From: Stentor coeruleus
Taxonomy: Eukaryota > Ciliophora > Heterotrichea > Heterotrichida > Stentoridae
Assembly (NCBI GenBank): GCA_001970955.1
Contig: MPUH01000485.1
Coordinates: forward strand, 1-51,046
Length of the DNA stretch: 51,046 nt
Reading direction: 5' to 3'
Shown: piece by piece, positions 10,998 to 21,400 of the stretch
Position numbering within the stretch: position 1 is the stretch's first letter
How the letters are laid out: each line of letters opens with the position of its first letter
Made by a program: the position numbers and the translations under genes
Notes under the pieces: generated by a model
What the model was told of the DNA's origin: nothing
The model's database searches: none
What the model saw: the letters and a program-made list of their open reading frames with translations, nothing else

Positions 10998-12294
10998 AAA
11001 GGAGTTCTTTAGCAGAAGGTCTAAATGAGTGTGGCCTTCTCCAGCACTTCAATAGAAAGTCTTCTAAAGCAGGGATAGCTATTTTCTGATCTTGAATAGG
11101 GGATTCACACTCTACCATTAAATGAAGAGCTTTAGCCAAATTCGATGTCTTAAAAGGCTTACACCCAGTATATAGTTCATATACTAAACACCCTAAACTC
11201 CAAATATCTGCTGAAAAAGAATATGGCTCTTGCATAATAACCTCAGGAGCCATATACCATGCTGTGCCAACAAAGCTTCTTGGAATACTTTCCAACTCTT
11301 TAACTTGTGTGCAAATCCCGAAGTCAGATAATTTATAAATATCATTCCCAAGTACATTGCTAGGTTTTAGGTCTCTATGTATAATATTCTTACTATGTAA
11401 ATACACTAAAGCTTCAAGTATATCCTTAGTAACATTGACAATATCCTTAATAGCAAAAGGTCCTAATTTTTTGAGTTTATCAGCTAAAGACCCACCTTCA
11501 ATAAACTCCAATACCACATTATAAACACTCAGTCCTTCAAAGCTCTCATCAGGACTATGCAAACCGAAGTACTTAACTATATTTGGATGGCACACTTTTT
11601 TCATCATCCTCACCTCTTTAACTAATATTCCTAGCAACTCCTGGCTTTCAGCCAAACTGCATTCATATTGCTTTATAGCTACAAGATCTTTATGCAAATT
11701 GTCTTCTGCTAAATAAACTTTCCCTTCACCACCTTTACCTAGATATTTTACTATAGTAAACTCATCTGAAGGGAAAAAAAGATCGCTTTCTTCCTCATCC
11801 ACCTCTTCATTTGGGGTAAATTTTGTTGAGTATGTCTTGCGAACTGGTTTAAAAGAGTCTAAGTTTATAGTAAAATCCCTTGAAAATGTGTTATCGACTG
11901 GTTCATCAAAATCTTCTTCATAGTTCTGAGTATTTTTCCTGTTTATATACCTTCGAAACTCAGCATCAAATTTGGCTAGTTCAGAGCTGTCAGAAATATC
12001 AATTTCTCTACTTAGTTCATCATATTCTCTCCAAGATGACAGTCCTTCTATAATTATGTTCAACAACAGGCGGCAATCTAAATTATCATTTATTTCAAGC
12101 CTATCTAGAACATCCATCACAGTTATTGCTTTGTACTCTTCAGAAAAACGCCCTAAGCGACTGTCGGAGTCTTCCCAAAATGGGAAAAGGTCCTGCACTG
12201 TCAGCTCATCTACTGGCACGCCTTGATCCATTATCACTTCAAGTTGCTTACGGAATAATGACATTAGATCTATTATTAAAAATGCATTAAGCAT
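10975..12294 (-). CDS. Ser/Thr protein kinase, STE/MAPKKK-like
   Basis: A complete kinase domain occupies residues about 179-438: Gly loop LGKGGEGKVY, catalytic Lys208 (VAIK), the helix-C Glu (about 227), HRDLKPSN (Asp308), DFG Asp324 and GTAWYMAPE. The Gly-loop style and the GTAWYMAPEV activation segment resemble MAPK-kinase-kinases (STE11/NPK1 type). The N-terminal 175 residues are acidic, helical and unassigned, probably regulatory. The first ATG (12294) gives the frame MLNAFLIIDL before a second Met at codon 11 (12264-12262); the second fits other gene starts here better, so the true start is uncertain by ten codons. Stop TAA. Its last codons are repeated in the left copy of the duplication at 10619-10807. 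Confidence 0.88.
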   Translation of the reverse strand: MLNAFLIIDLMSLFRKQLEVIMDQGVPVDELTVQDLFPFWEDSDSRLGRFSEEYKAITVMDVLDRLEINDNLDCRLLLNIIIEGLSSWREYDELSREIDISDSSELAKFDAEFRRYINRKNTQNYEEDFDEPVDNTFSRDFTINLDSFKPVRKTYSTKFTPNEEVDEEESDLFFPSDEFTIVKYLGKGGEGKVYLAEDNLHKDLVAIKQYECSLAESQELLGILVKEVRMMKKVCHPNIVKYFGLHSPDESFEGLSVYNVVLEFIEGGSLADKLKKLGPFAIKDIVNVTKDILEALVYLHSKNIIHRDLKPSNVLGNDIYKLSDFGICTQVKELESIPRSFVGTAWYMAPEVIMQEPYSFSADIWSLGCLVYELYTGCKPFKTSNLAKALHLMVECESPIQDQKIAIPALEDFLLKCWRRPHSFRPSAKELLSHGFLSM

Positions 12295-13052
12295 ATATAA
12301 AATATAAAAATATATGATAAAAGAACACCAATATAAAGCCTAATATGATAAATTCCAAAATACTTATAGAAATTTTAGCTTTATTAAGAATTATTATAGA
12401 CAGCTCATGAATATAATAGGATAAAAATATTCACTTCATATAACTATTTATCATGAAAAAAGACTCTAGTAAATGTATCAGATAGAATTTGTATTTAATA
12501 TATATATCAGTAGATATGTATAAACATATATATTATTTCATTTGCTTCTGTTTGTTTAACCTTAGAATACTCATATTCAGCATTTATTTTGCCCCATATA
12601 ATCAAAGCATTTCCACTAATCATTCAAATTTTCCTATAACGATTGTTATATTATTATTATTCACAGCATAATATTTTAAGCAGTGCCGAAGTTATATAAT
12701 ATCAAATCATAAAAATCTATTCAAGACCAAAATAAAAATTCATAAAAAACTTAAAAAAATTCTAATCTCTTCACTTCTTCTTTTTATAATTTTCTATCAC
12801 TAAGAAAACACATAAAAGCTCACCTAAAGCTCACCACATTCACTTAATTTCAATCATAAATTTAAAAAATCCCAACAATAACCTCTTATATCTCCTATTC
12901 AAATATTATACAAGCCTAATCCACCTAACACTTTCTATTCAATAAAACTATTTTCCTCATACCTCAACTATCTCTAAACACAAATTTAAGCCTTTCATTG
13001 ACTCAAACTTAAATCATGTATTTTAACTTAAATATGAACTTTTAACAATATT
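12295..13052. other. Divergent intergenic region, no gene seen
   Basis: AT-rich spacer between a minus-strand kinase and a plus-strand small gene. From about 12720 to 13010 it is C-rich on the plus strand, as upstream of other plus-strand genes. It would carry both promoters, but no defined element is recognised. Confidence 0.6.
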
Positions 13053-13379
13053 ATGGAAACAGGCAACAAGAGAAGAGCTGTTATTAGCCTTCTGTCCCCT
13101 GAGCCAAGAGTCTTAAAGATCAAGATCAAAAAAGAAAAATCTAATCCATTTGGTGATAAAAGCCCTAGTATAGCAAGTCTTGAAGATGAAAAGGCTATAA
13201 CAGAATTAAGAAAAATTCTTTATAAGGAAGATTCTCCCCTTTCGAAAAAGACCTATTCGCCTTTTTCCTATAGAAATAGGCCACCGACTAGACAAAAAAT
13301 AAACCCAATTATTTTTGATGATAAATTTATTGAAATTAACTCATCTGCAAGCACAACTGAAGATTCTGTATCATTATAA
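13053..13379 (+). CDS. Small orphan protein, basic N-terminus
   Basis: 108 codons from an ATG to TAA, not recognised. The N-terminus contains LLSPEPRVLKIKIKKEKSNP, a strongly basic patch, followed by several Ser-Pro or Pro-containing motifs (KSPSIA, EDSPLSKK, YSPFSYRNRPP) and a Ser/Thr-rich acidic end. The composition suggests an intrinsically disordered protein that could be phosphorylated by proline-directed kinases. Support as a real gene comes from the C-rich upstream DNA, the A/T-rich start context and coding-like codon use compared with its surroundings. No domain can be assigned. Confidence 0.55.
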   Translation: METGNKRRAVISLLSPEPRVLKIKIKKEKSNPFGDKSPSIASLEDEKAITELRKILYKEDSPLSKKTYSPFSYRNRPPTRQKINPIIFDDKFIEINSSASTTEDSVSL

Positions 13380-14131
13380 TTATGTTAATAGAAATAAAGT
13401 AAATTGGATTTTAGGGAAACATATTTTTATTAGCAGTTTTGCTTATAAAACCAATATATTCTTTGAGTTTGGGTGCTAGTAAGATGATTGAATTTTTTAA
13501 GTTAGAAAAAGTTGATTTATGGCATTAAATACCAATGGAAAATTTTTTGTTCTGTTAATTAAAGTGTTGTACTTGACCAAATATTGTGATATTTATCTCG
13601 AATGCTAGTCAATAAGCAAAAAATTGTTATATTACCAATTAGAATTTCTCTATAGTCTTATGCAAACTTTATAATCAATAAATCCTTTTTATGAAAGGAG
13701 TTTATATAAAAATCACCTATAGTGCTTAAGTTCATCCATAAAATAATAATACAAATTTGGCTAATAGAAATATTGCTAATACTTGCGCAATGTCAATATA
13801 ACAATTAATTTTAATATCCTAAACTCTATTTAAAGTCATGATCCTCTATAAATTCTAACACAAAAAAATCCTATCCTAGCCTAAATTTTCTTAATAATCG
13901 CAAAATTCCTCTAATCATCCAACTTTCTTACTAAAATCATCCTTAAACTATAAAATCCTCAATCCTAATTATCCAACTTTCCTTATATCTTCTTCCAACT
14001 CAACTTCATATCCTAATTACCCTCAAAACAAGCATTTTTTCATCTACCCCTACTTATTCATCCACTAACCAATCCCAAACCTTTTCATCCTAATCTGACA
14101 ATAACTCTCAAAAGATAATTCAATAATAAAA
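13380..14131. other. Intergenic, no gene seen
   Basis: AT-rich. The first part (to about 13700) is G/T-rich and the second (about 13800-14130) is C/A-rich on the plus strand, with the polarity switch midway between two plus-strand genes. Confidence 0.6.
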
Positions 14132-15202
14132 ATGAGCAGCAGAGGACGTGTAAAGCAGCTCGAGAAAATCCACTCTGAAATTGCTGGTGGTGGCAGTTGC
14201 TTCACAACAAGAGCTCTAAAAAAGTTCTTGGGTCAAGAAGTCAACACTGACATGCTACCAAGTTCCGTGTACTTTTCCGATGTTTTAGATGCTTATCAAG
14301 GAGAAATAACTCGTCTTCATGACCAAGAAGAGTATCTAAAATATCAAATAAATCAATACAAAGTCAAAAAACGTATGCATCTAGCCAATTACGACCAACT
14401 CATAGAAACAGGTACAGGAAATATCAAAGAAAGTCGTTTAAACTTGTGTATTGAAGAAGCTCGTGAACTACCAGCAATGAATACAAACAATACCGCTGAT
14501 CCATTTTTCACTGTTAAATGTGATGAAAAACTCATTCACACTTCTAGTGTCATCCCTGATACAGCAGACCCAGTTTGGAATGTTCAAGTCTCAGTCCCAG
14601 TGCAAAACAAATCTCATCTTATAGAAATCGAAGTATGGGATGATGATGCAAATCCTGAGTTCATTGGGAGTTTTTTTATAGAAATCGAAACTTTTACAGA
14701 TCAAATTGTCCATACGAGGTGGTATGATTTAGAAGGGCCTGAAGGGATTAGTAATGGTGAAGTAAAAGTGGTAGGACAGTGGGTTTATGATATGCTGAGT
14801 TTTCATGAGATGTATATTGATAAATATGACCATTTGATAAGTTTGAATGAGAAAATACTAGGAAACTTGACTGATCATGTTAATAAACTATATACTTTAG
14901 ATGGGAAAGAATTGTTATTGTCATGGCTTAGTCCACCACAACCTCCAGCACAACCGAAAAGCAGAAGGAGTCAGCATTATTTGAGTATACCAACTAGTAA
15001 GAATAATTCGATATTAGGCTCACCAAGAACCAGTCCTAGTAGGAGTAAACAACCTGCATTTGATGATTCACCAGATCGAGGTGATAGGAAGATTTTAAGC
15101 CCGCTTGCTTATTCTAATAAACCTCAAAGACCAGCCACAGACTATTTCGCTGTTGGTATGTATCTTGCAAACCGAGCTAAAAGAAAAGCTGGGAAAAAGT
15201 AG
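14132..15202 (+). CDS. C2-domain protein
   Basis: Residues about 100-220 form a C2 domain: SRLNLCIEEARELPAMN on the first strand, NTADPFFTVKCD (Asp at a calcium-loop position), DTADPVWNVQV (the conserved DP.WN motif), IEIEVWDDDANPEFIG (acidic calcium loop) and RWYDLEG. The two Asp-rich loops suggest Ca2+-dependent phospholipid binding, which is inference from family knowledge. The first 95 residues are helical, and after about residue 265 the protein is a basic, Ser/Pro-rich disordered tail ending in a run of Lys and Arg. No TM segment is seen. A membrane-recruited adaptor is plausible; the specific orthologue is unknown. ATG 14132, stop TAG. Confidence 0.82.
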   Translation: MSSRGRVKQLEKIHSEIAGGGSCFTTRALKKFLGQEVNTDMLPSSVYFSDVLDAYQGEITRLHDQEEYLKYQINQYKVKKRMHLANYDQLIETGTGNIKESRLNLCIEEARELPAMNTNNTADPFFTVKCDEKLIHTSSVIPDTADPVWNVQVSVPVQNKSHLIEIEVWDDDANPEFIGSFFIEIETFTDQIVHTRWYDLEGPEGISNGEVKVVGQWVYDMLSFHEMYIDKYDHLISLNEKILGNLTDHVNKLYTLDGKELLLSWLSPPQPPAQPKSRRSQHYLSIPTSKNNSILGSPRTSPSRSKQPAFDDSPDRGDRKILSPLAYSNKPQRPATDYFAVGMYLANRAKRKAGKK

Positions 15203-15461
15203 TTTTAAGGAATAAGATATTAGATTATATATGGGGAAATATCAGCATTTATTATGAAGCGGCAGAAAATGTCAATTTTAAAAACTTTTTCGCTTATGTT
15301 TAAACATGAAATTCTGATTTCTGCCATAATTGGATTAGTTCTATGAAATGTTGTGATTATTAATCCCAGCTTTTATTAGAATTTTTCTTATTTTTAAAGA
15401 ATTTCATATAAAAGTCCGCATTTCCAAACTGAAAATCAGAAGAAATATTAAAATTATAAAT

Positions 15462-18400
15462 ATGAACCAAGCTCAGCCAGTTAAGCCCAACAAAACGCAG
15501 ATCTCAACAGATCCCAGTGTAAGCTTGAAAACTAAAATTAATCGTTTAGAAATCAAATACATGGAGTGGATGAACAACTTCTCAACTCACCTTCAAAGCC
15601 CATCTTCATCCAAGCACAATTCAAAAAAGTTCCCAGCTGAAAGACTTAATCAAAAGAGAGGAAAAAGCACAGAAAACGCAAGTGAGAACCAAAAACTTAA
15701 ACGCCAAAACCAGATCTTGACCAAGGCGATTGAAGAACTCAACTCGAAAATAGCGGCTTTCGAAAAAACTCAGAATGAGCATATTGCTGTGGGGGATTTA
15801 GAAAAAAAACTTGTGATGAAAAATGAAATGCTGGATAAACAAGAACAAGATTTGATAAGGTTGAAAAAAGATCTTGAAAAATCTAAGCATGAACTTCAAA
15901 TGGCAAAAAGTAATTGTACAGAAAGAGATAAGAACTCAAGAGTTGGTAGTAGCCAACCTTCACAAAAGTCGAAAAGTCCGATATCTCAGAGATTCATGCC
16001 TAAAAAAAGAGACTATAGCCCGATGGACAGAAAATTAGCTATTATCACTGTAGATAATACAGTTTCTCCAAAGGATAAACAAACTCACAGCGTGAAAATG
16101 CAGGTCAAAGTGTTGCAGGAAGAGCTGGAAAAAACCAAGGAAGAAAGGAATCTCTATAAAGTTTGGCAGAAAATCAGTTCTGAAAACCCTCCTCTACCCC
16201 CAGCAGTGAACTCTGTAATCAACAGTTATGAATTCGAAATCCAAAAACTCAACTCCATAAACAAAGTTTATAAGTCCAGCCTAGACAAGCTTATAAAAAA
16301 CGTGCAACTTTACTTAAAAGAAGCTGCAAAAAATGCTGTAATCCGCACTAATGACTCTTTAGAATCCTTAAAAATGAAGATTTTTGACACAATACAAGAA
16401 GTGTCCCAAATCAAATTTGAACCTCAAAACTCATCACCAAAGAAATCAGATGAAAACATAAAGCTCATGAAACTAAGCTCTGAGTTTCTACATAAAGAAA
16501 ACAAAACCCTTGGGGATATACTAAGAAGGGAGCATAGTAGAGCTAATATATTCTCCGATGAACTACAAGCTAAAAACATAGAAGTGAATGAGTTAAAACA
16601 AACTTTGGAATCTTTTACTAATAACGATAAGCATATTTCTAGTTCAGCACCAGTTACAGTTGAAGGTTTTTTTGATTCTAAAAATTTAGATTCAGGGATA
16701 AATGCTTTTGAGTTTTCTTTGAAGAATTTAGGGAAATTGTCTGAATATATTGATGATAAAAGTGAATGCCATAATTTTGAAGAGATTATTAATGAGAAAA
16801 TGACTGTGATGTTGGAGAAAATTTTAAGTAATGAAGGGAAGATTGCGAGGGTTTTTGGAAATACAAGAAGAATCAAACAGAAACTTGTAGGTATGAAGCA
16901 AGCAAAGAGGGAAACTGAGATATTCCAGAATGATTTGATTGAAATCGGTATGGAAAATGAAAAACTTAAGCAGAACATTAGGAAAATTGAGCAGGAACTG
17001 AATAAAAGTGTTCAGGAAAACAAGAACCTTGAAGAGAAAATACAAAATATAACAAAAGAGCTTAATGAGTATAAGGAAAATCTAAGCAAAAGTCAAGAAG
17101 CGTTGTCTAAAGTTGGATCTAGGGTGTCTAAAGCTAGAGAAGAAGGGGAGTTACAAGAAAAAATAAAAAAACTTGAGGATGTTAATAGGAAAATCAGTGA
17201 AAAAAATATGAGATATGAGAAAAAGATTGCAGAATATGAAGATAAAATAGTAAAAGGAGAAGTAAATATAGAAGAATATAAGAAAAAAATATATAAAATA
17301 GAAGAAATGTGGAATGAAACCAAGGCAAAATTGATAAAAACTGAAGAAAGTTTGAGAAAAGCTGCAGAGGAGAATGCAAAGCTGAAGGGAAAAGCTGAGG
17401 AAAATGAAATTAATAAACAAAAAATTATTCAGGCTGAAGGTAATTTACGACAAATAACGGAGAAACTGCTTTTAAGTGAAGGAAAAAGCAAAGAACTTGA
17501 AGGGTTTTTAAAGGAAGCAGCAGAAAAACTTGAATCTGAAACGAAAAAAGCTTGTGATTTGGCGGAGAAAAATAGAGAAATGATGGATAAAATTAAGGGA
17601 AATGATGATAATGCTTTGAAATATGAGGAAATTCTACTGAAAACCCAAGAGAAACTGTTGGAAAAAGAAGGAGCTTTGGCTAAAATTAAAGACAATTTGA
17701 CGGAAGCTAGTAAAATCAATAAGGCTTTGGAAGAGAAAGTTAGGGATTTAGAAGAAAAACTGAACCAAGCTGAAAGAAAAGGAGAAAAATATGCTCAGAG
17801 TTTATTGGAAGCTCAAAAAAATGCAACTTTTACCGATCAAAAATTAGAGGATAAAGCGAAGATTATGGAAGAATTAAGAAAGTCTCAAGAAAAAGTGAAT
17901 GAATTACAAGGTAAGATAAAAAAATGTATGGAAATTGTTATGGAGAATGAACAAGAGGTGAAAAGAAAGGATTTGGAAATAGAAAGTTATAAGAAGATTA
18001 TAAGGGATTTAGAAGGGAAAGATGAGGAAATTGAAAATTATAAGAAGATTATAAGAAATTTGGAAGGAAAATGTGCTGAAATTGAGAAATATAAGAAGGA
18101 TTTGGCAGGGAGGATAGATGAAATTAAAGGAAAGGATGAGGAAATCAATAAATATAAGGAGAATTTAACAGAAAAATTAAATGAAATCAAAGGAAAAGAT
18201 ACTGAAATTGAGAACTATAAGAAGAATTTGGCAGGGAGAATAAATGAAATTAAAGGAAAAGATGCTGAAATCGAGAACTGTAAGAAGGATTTGGCAGGGA
18301 GAATAAATGAAATTAAAGGAAAAGATACTGAAATCGAAAATAATAAAAAGGATTTGGAAGGAAGAATAAATGAAATCAAAGGAAAAGATGCTGAAATCGA

Positions 18401-21400
18401 GAACTATAAGAAGAATTTGGCAGGGAGAATAAATGAAATCAAAGGAAAAGATGCTGAAATCGAAAATAATAAAAAGGATTTGCAAGGGAAAATAAATGAA
18501 ATCAAAGGAAAAGATGCTGAAATCGAAAACTATAAGAAGAATTTGACAGAAAAGCTGAATGAAATTATTGGAAAAGAAACTGAAATTGATAATTATAAGA
18601 AAATATTAGCAGAAAAATTAAATGAAATTAAAGAGAAACATATGGAAATTGAGAAATACAAGAAGGATTTGTCAGGGAGAATAGATGAAACTAAAGGAAA
18701 AGATGTGGAAATCAATAAATATTATGAACATTTGACAGAAAAATCAAATGAAATTAAAGAAAAAGATGCTGAAATCGAAAACTATAAGAAAAATTTGACA
18801 GAAAAATCAAACGAAATTAAGGGAAAAAATGTTGAAATTGAGAACTATAAGAAAAATTTAACAGAAAAATTAAATGAAATTAAGGGAAAAGATAATGAAA
18901 TTGAAAACTATAAGAAAAATTTAACAGAAAAATTAAATGAAATTAAGGGAAAAGATAATGAAATTGAGAACTATAAGGAAAATTTGACAGAAAAATTAAA
19001 TGAAATTAAGGGAAAAGATAATGAAATTGAAAACTATAAGGAAAATTTGACAGAAAAATTAAATGAAATTAAGGGAAAAGATAATGAAATTGAAAACTAT
19101 AAGAAAAATTTGACAGAAAAATTAAATGAAATTAAGGGAAAAGATAATGAAATTGAGAACTATAAGGAAAATTTGACAGAAAAATTAAATGAAATTAAGG
19201 GGAAAAATAATGAAATCGAAAACTACAAGAAAAATTTAGCAGAAAAATTAAATGAAATTAAAGGAAAACATGTGGAGATTGAGAAATGCAAGAAGGATTT
19301 GACAGAGGAAATTGAGAAATACAAAAAGGTTTTGGTAGAGAAAATAGATGAAACTAAAGTAAAAGATATGGAAATTGAGAAATTCAAGAAGATATTAGCA
19401 GAAAAAATAGATGAAATCAAAGTAAAAGATGTAGAAATACAAAAAATCCAAAATCTCTTAGAAATAAAATCAGAAGAAATCCATAATAAAAGCCAAGAAC
19501 TAGAAAACTATAAGAAAATCTTAAAAGATTCCGAAGATAAACTCGAAGACGCTAAAAACAAAAATCAAGAAATCGAAAATTATAAAAAACTTCTAAAAAT
19601 CTCTTCAGAAAACGAGCAAGTAATCAAAGCTAAAGATCAAGAAATCGAAAATCACAAAAAACTTCTAAGTATCTCTGAACAAGAAATCAAAGCCAAAGAT
19701 CAAGAAATCGAGAATTGCAAAAAACTTATCAAAGACTTTGAGGTGAAATTGCAAGAGGCTAAAGCCAAAGATCAAGAAATATTAAATTATAAAAACATAA
19801 TAAAAGATACAGAAGACAAAGAAGAAAACTTAAAAAGAAAAGATATAATAATTGAAAACTACAATAAAGTACTTAAAAATTCAGAAGATAATAACAAGAA
19901 ACTCATAGACGAATTTTCAAAAAGTAATCATCTAATCCAAGAATATAAAGAAAAACTTCAATCATTGCAAAATCAATTAGACCAATCAACACATACCTCA
20001 AATGACCTGGAAGGTAAACTCTTTGAACAAGACACCTTACTAAAAACAAAAGAAAATCAGATTATAAAACTAACATCAGATATTAAATCTTTATATCAAA
20101 CCTTAAATACCTCACAAGATACCATCACAAACTTAGCATTTGATCTTGAAACCACAAAAAACTCATTAACTACAGCTCAAAACGAAATAAGAAAATCCGA
20201 ACAATCATATTCAAATCTTCAACAAGAACTATCAAAAAAAATCAATGAGTTAGAAATCAATTACAATAAAGTAGTTGACGATTTAAAAGAATCTCAAGAG
20301 CTTATTGCATCATTACAAAACAAAATATCATTAAATAATAAAGAACTTCAAAGCTACAAAAATATTAACAATCAAACTTTAACTGACATAGAAAAACTTC
20401 AAGCTAAACTTTTACATAATGAACAAGAACTAGGAGAAAACATGAAAAAACTCAAAACTACAGAAGAAAGTAATGCAAATCATATAAAAACAGTAGAAAA
20501 CCTAAACCAAATAAACAAAACTCTTGAAGAAAAGCTGAAAGATAACGAAGAAACTCTGAGAAAATCCACAACTCAATGCCAGAGCCTTTTAGAAAGCATG
20601 AAAACTTTGCAAGACAACATCCAAGCTAATGAAGAAAAAATTAAGTATCTTGAACAAACGCTACAATCCTCAAACCAAAATGACTCAAAATCCTCAGAAC
20701 AAATCCAAACTTTACATTCCAGACTAGCCCAAAGCGAGAAAAAACTTGCTGATATCAATGGTAAATACATGGAATCAGAAAAAACTATAGGGAAACTTTA
20801 TGAAAAAATAGCTGATTACGACAAAAACCTAGTCAGATCACAGAGTAAGTACACAGAAGTGAATAAATTATACACAGATTTACAACAAAAATATGATGAT
20901 TTAGATGAAAAGCATGAGGATATAGAAGAAAAGTACTCGAAAATCGAGTCTGATTTGATGAATTCTAAGAGTTATATTGAAGAATGTGAAGAAAAACTTG
21001 TGAGAACTGAAGAAATGCTGGCAGAGGCACTTAGTGATGTGGAGAAGTTTGAAAAGCAATACAAAGAAATAAAAAATCTTTGGGATAGTATAGAAAATGA
21101 GAAGAAGAAACAAGGATTTTCTATAGACTTCGAAGCTTCTATTGAAATAGTGTCAATATTCCCTAATTTGCATGAGGAATATGATAAGTTTATTAGGTTT
21201 TTCAAAGTTATAAATGAAAATGTTGCTAAAGAAGAAGCCTGTGTTGACAATCCAAACTGGTTTGTGATGATTTATAAAGAAAATATAGAGTTTAAGGATG
21301 AAGTTGGGAAAAAAAATTTAGAGATTAGTGAGAAAAAAGGGATAATCGGGGATATGAAACAGGATTTGGATGGAAAAGATCTGAGAATAAAAAAAATCAT

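Noticed and set aside
12489..12671. Hydrophobic 60-codon frame upstream of the small orphan gene
   Set aside because: It has no ATG start at its beginning, is AT-driven hydrophobic composition, and lies in a divergent promoter region.
17093..17420. Antisense Phe/Leu/Ser-rich frames opposite the giant coiled-coil gene
   Set aside because: They mirror the Glu/Lys codons of the sense strand; the same holds for the other antisense frames at 16424-21526.
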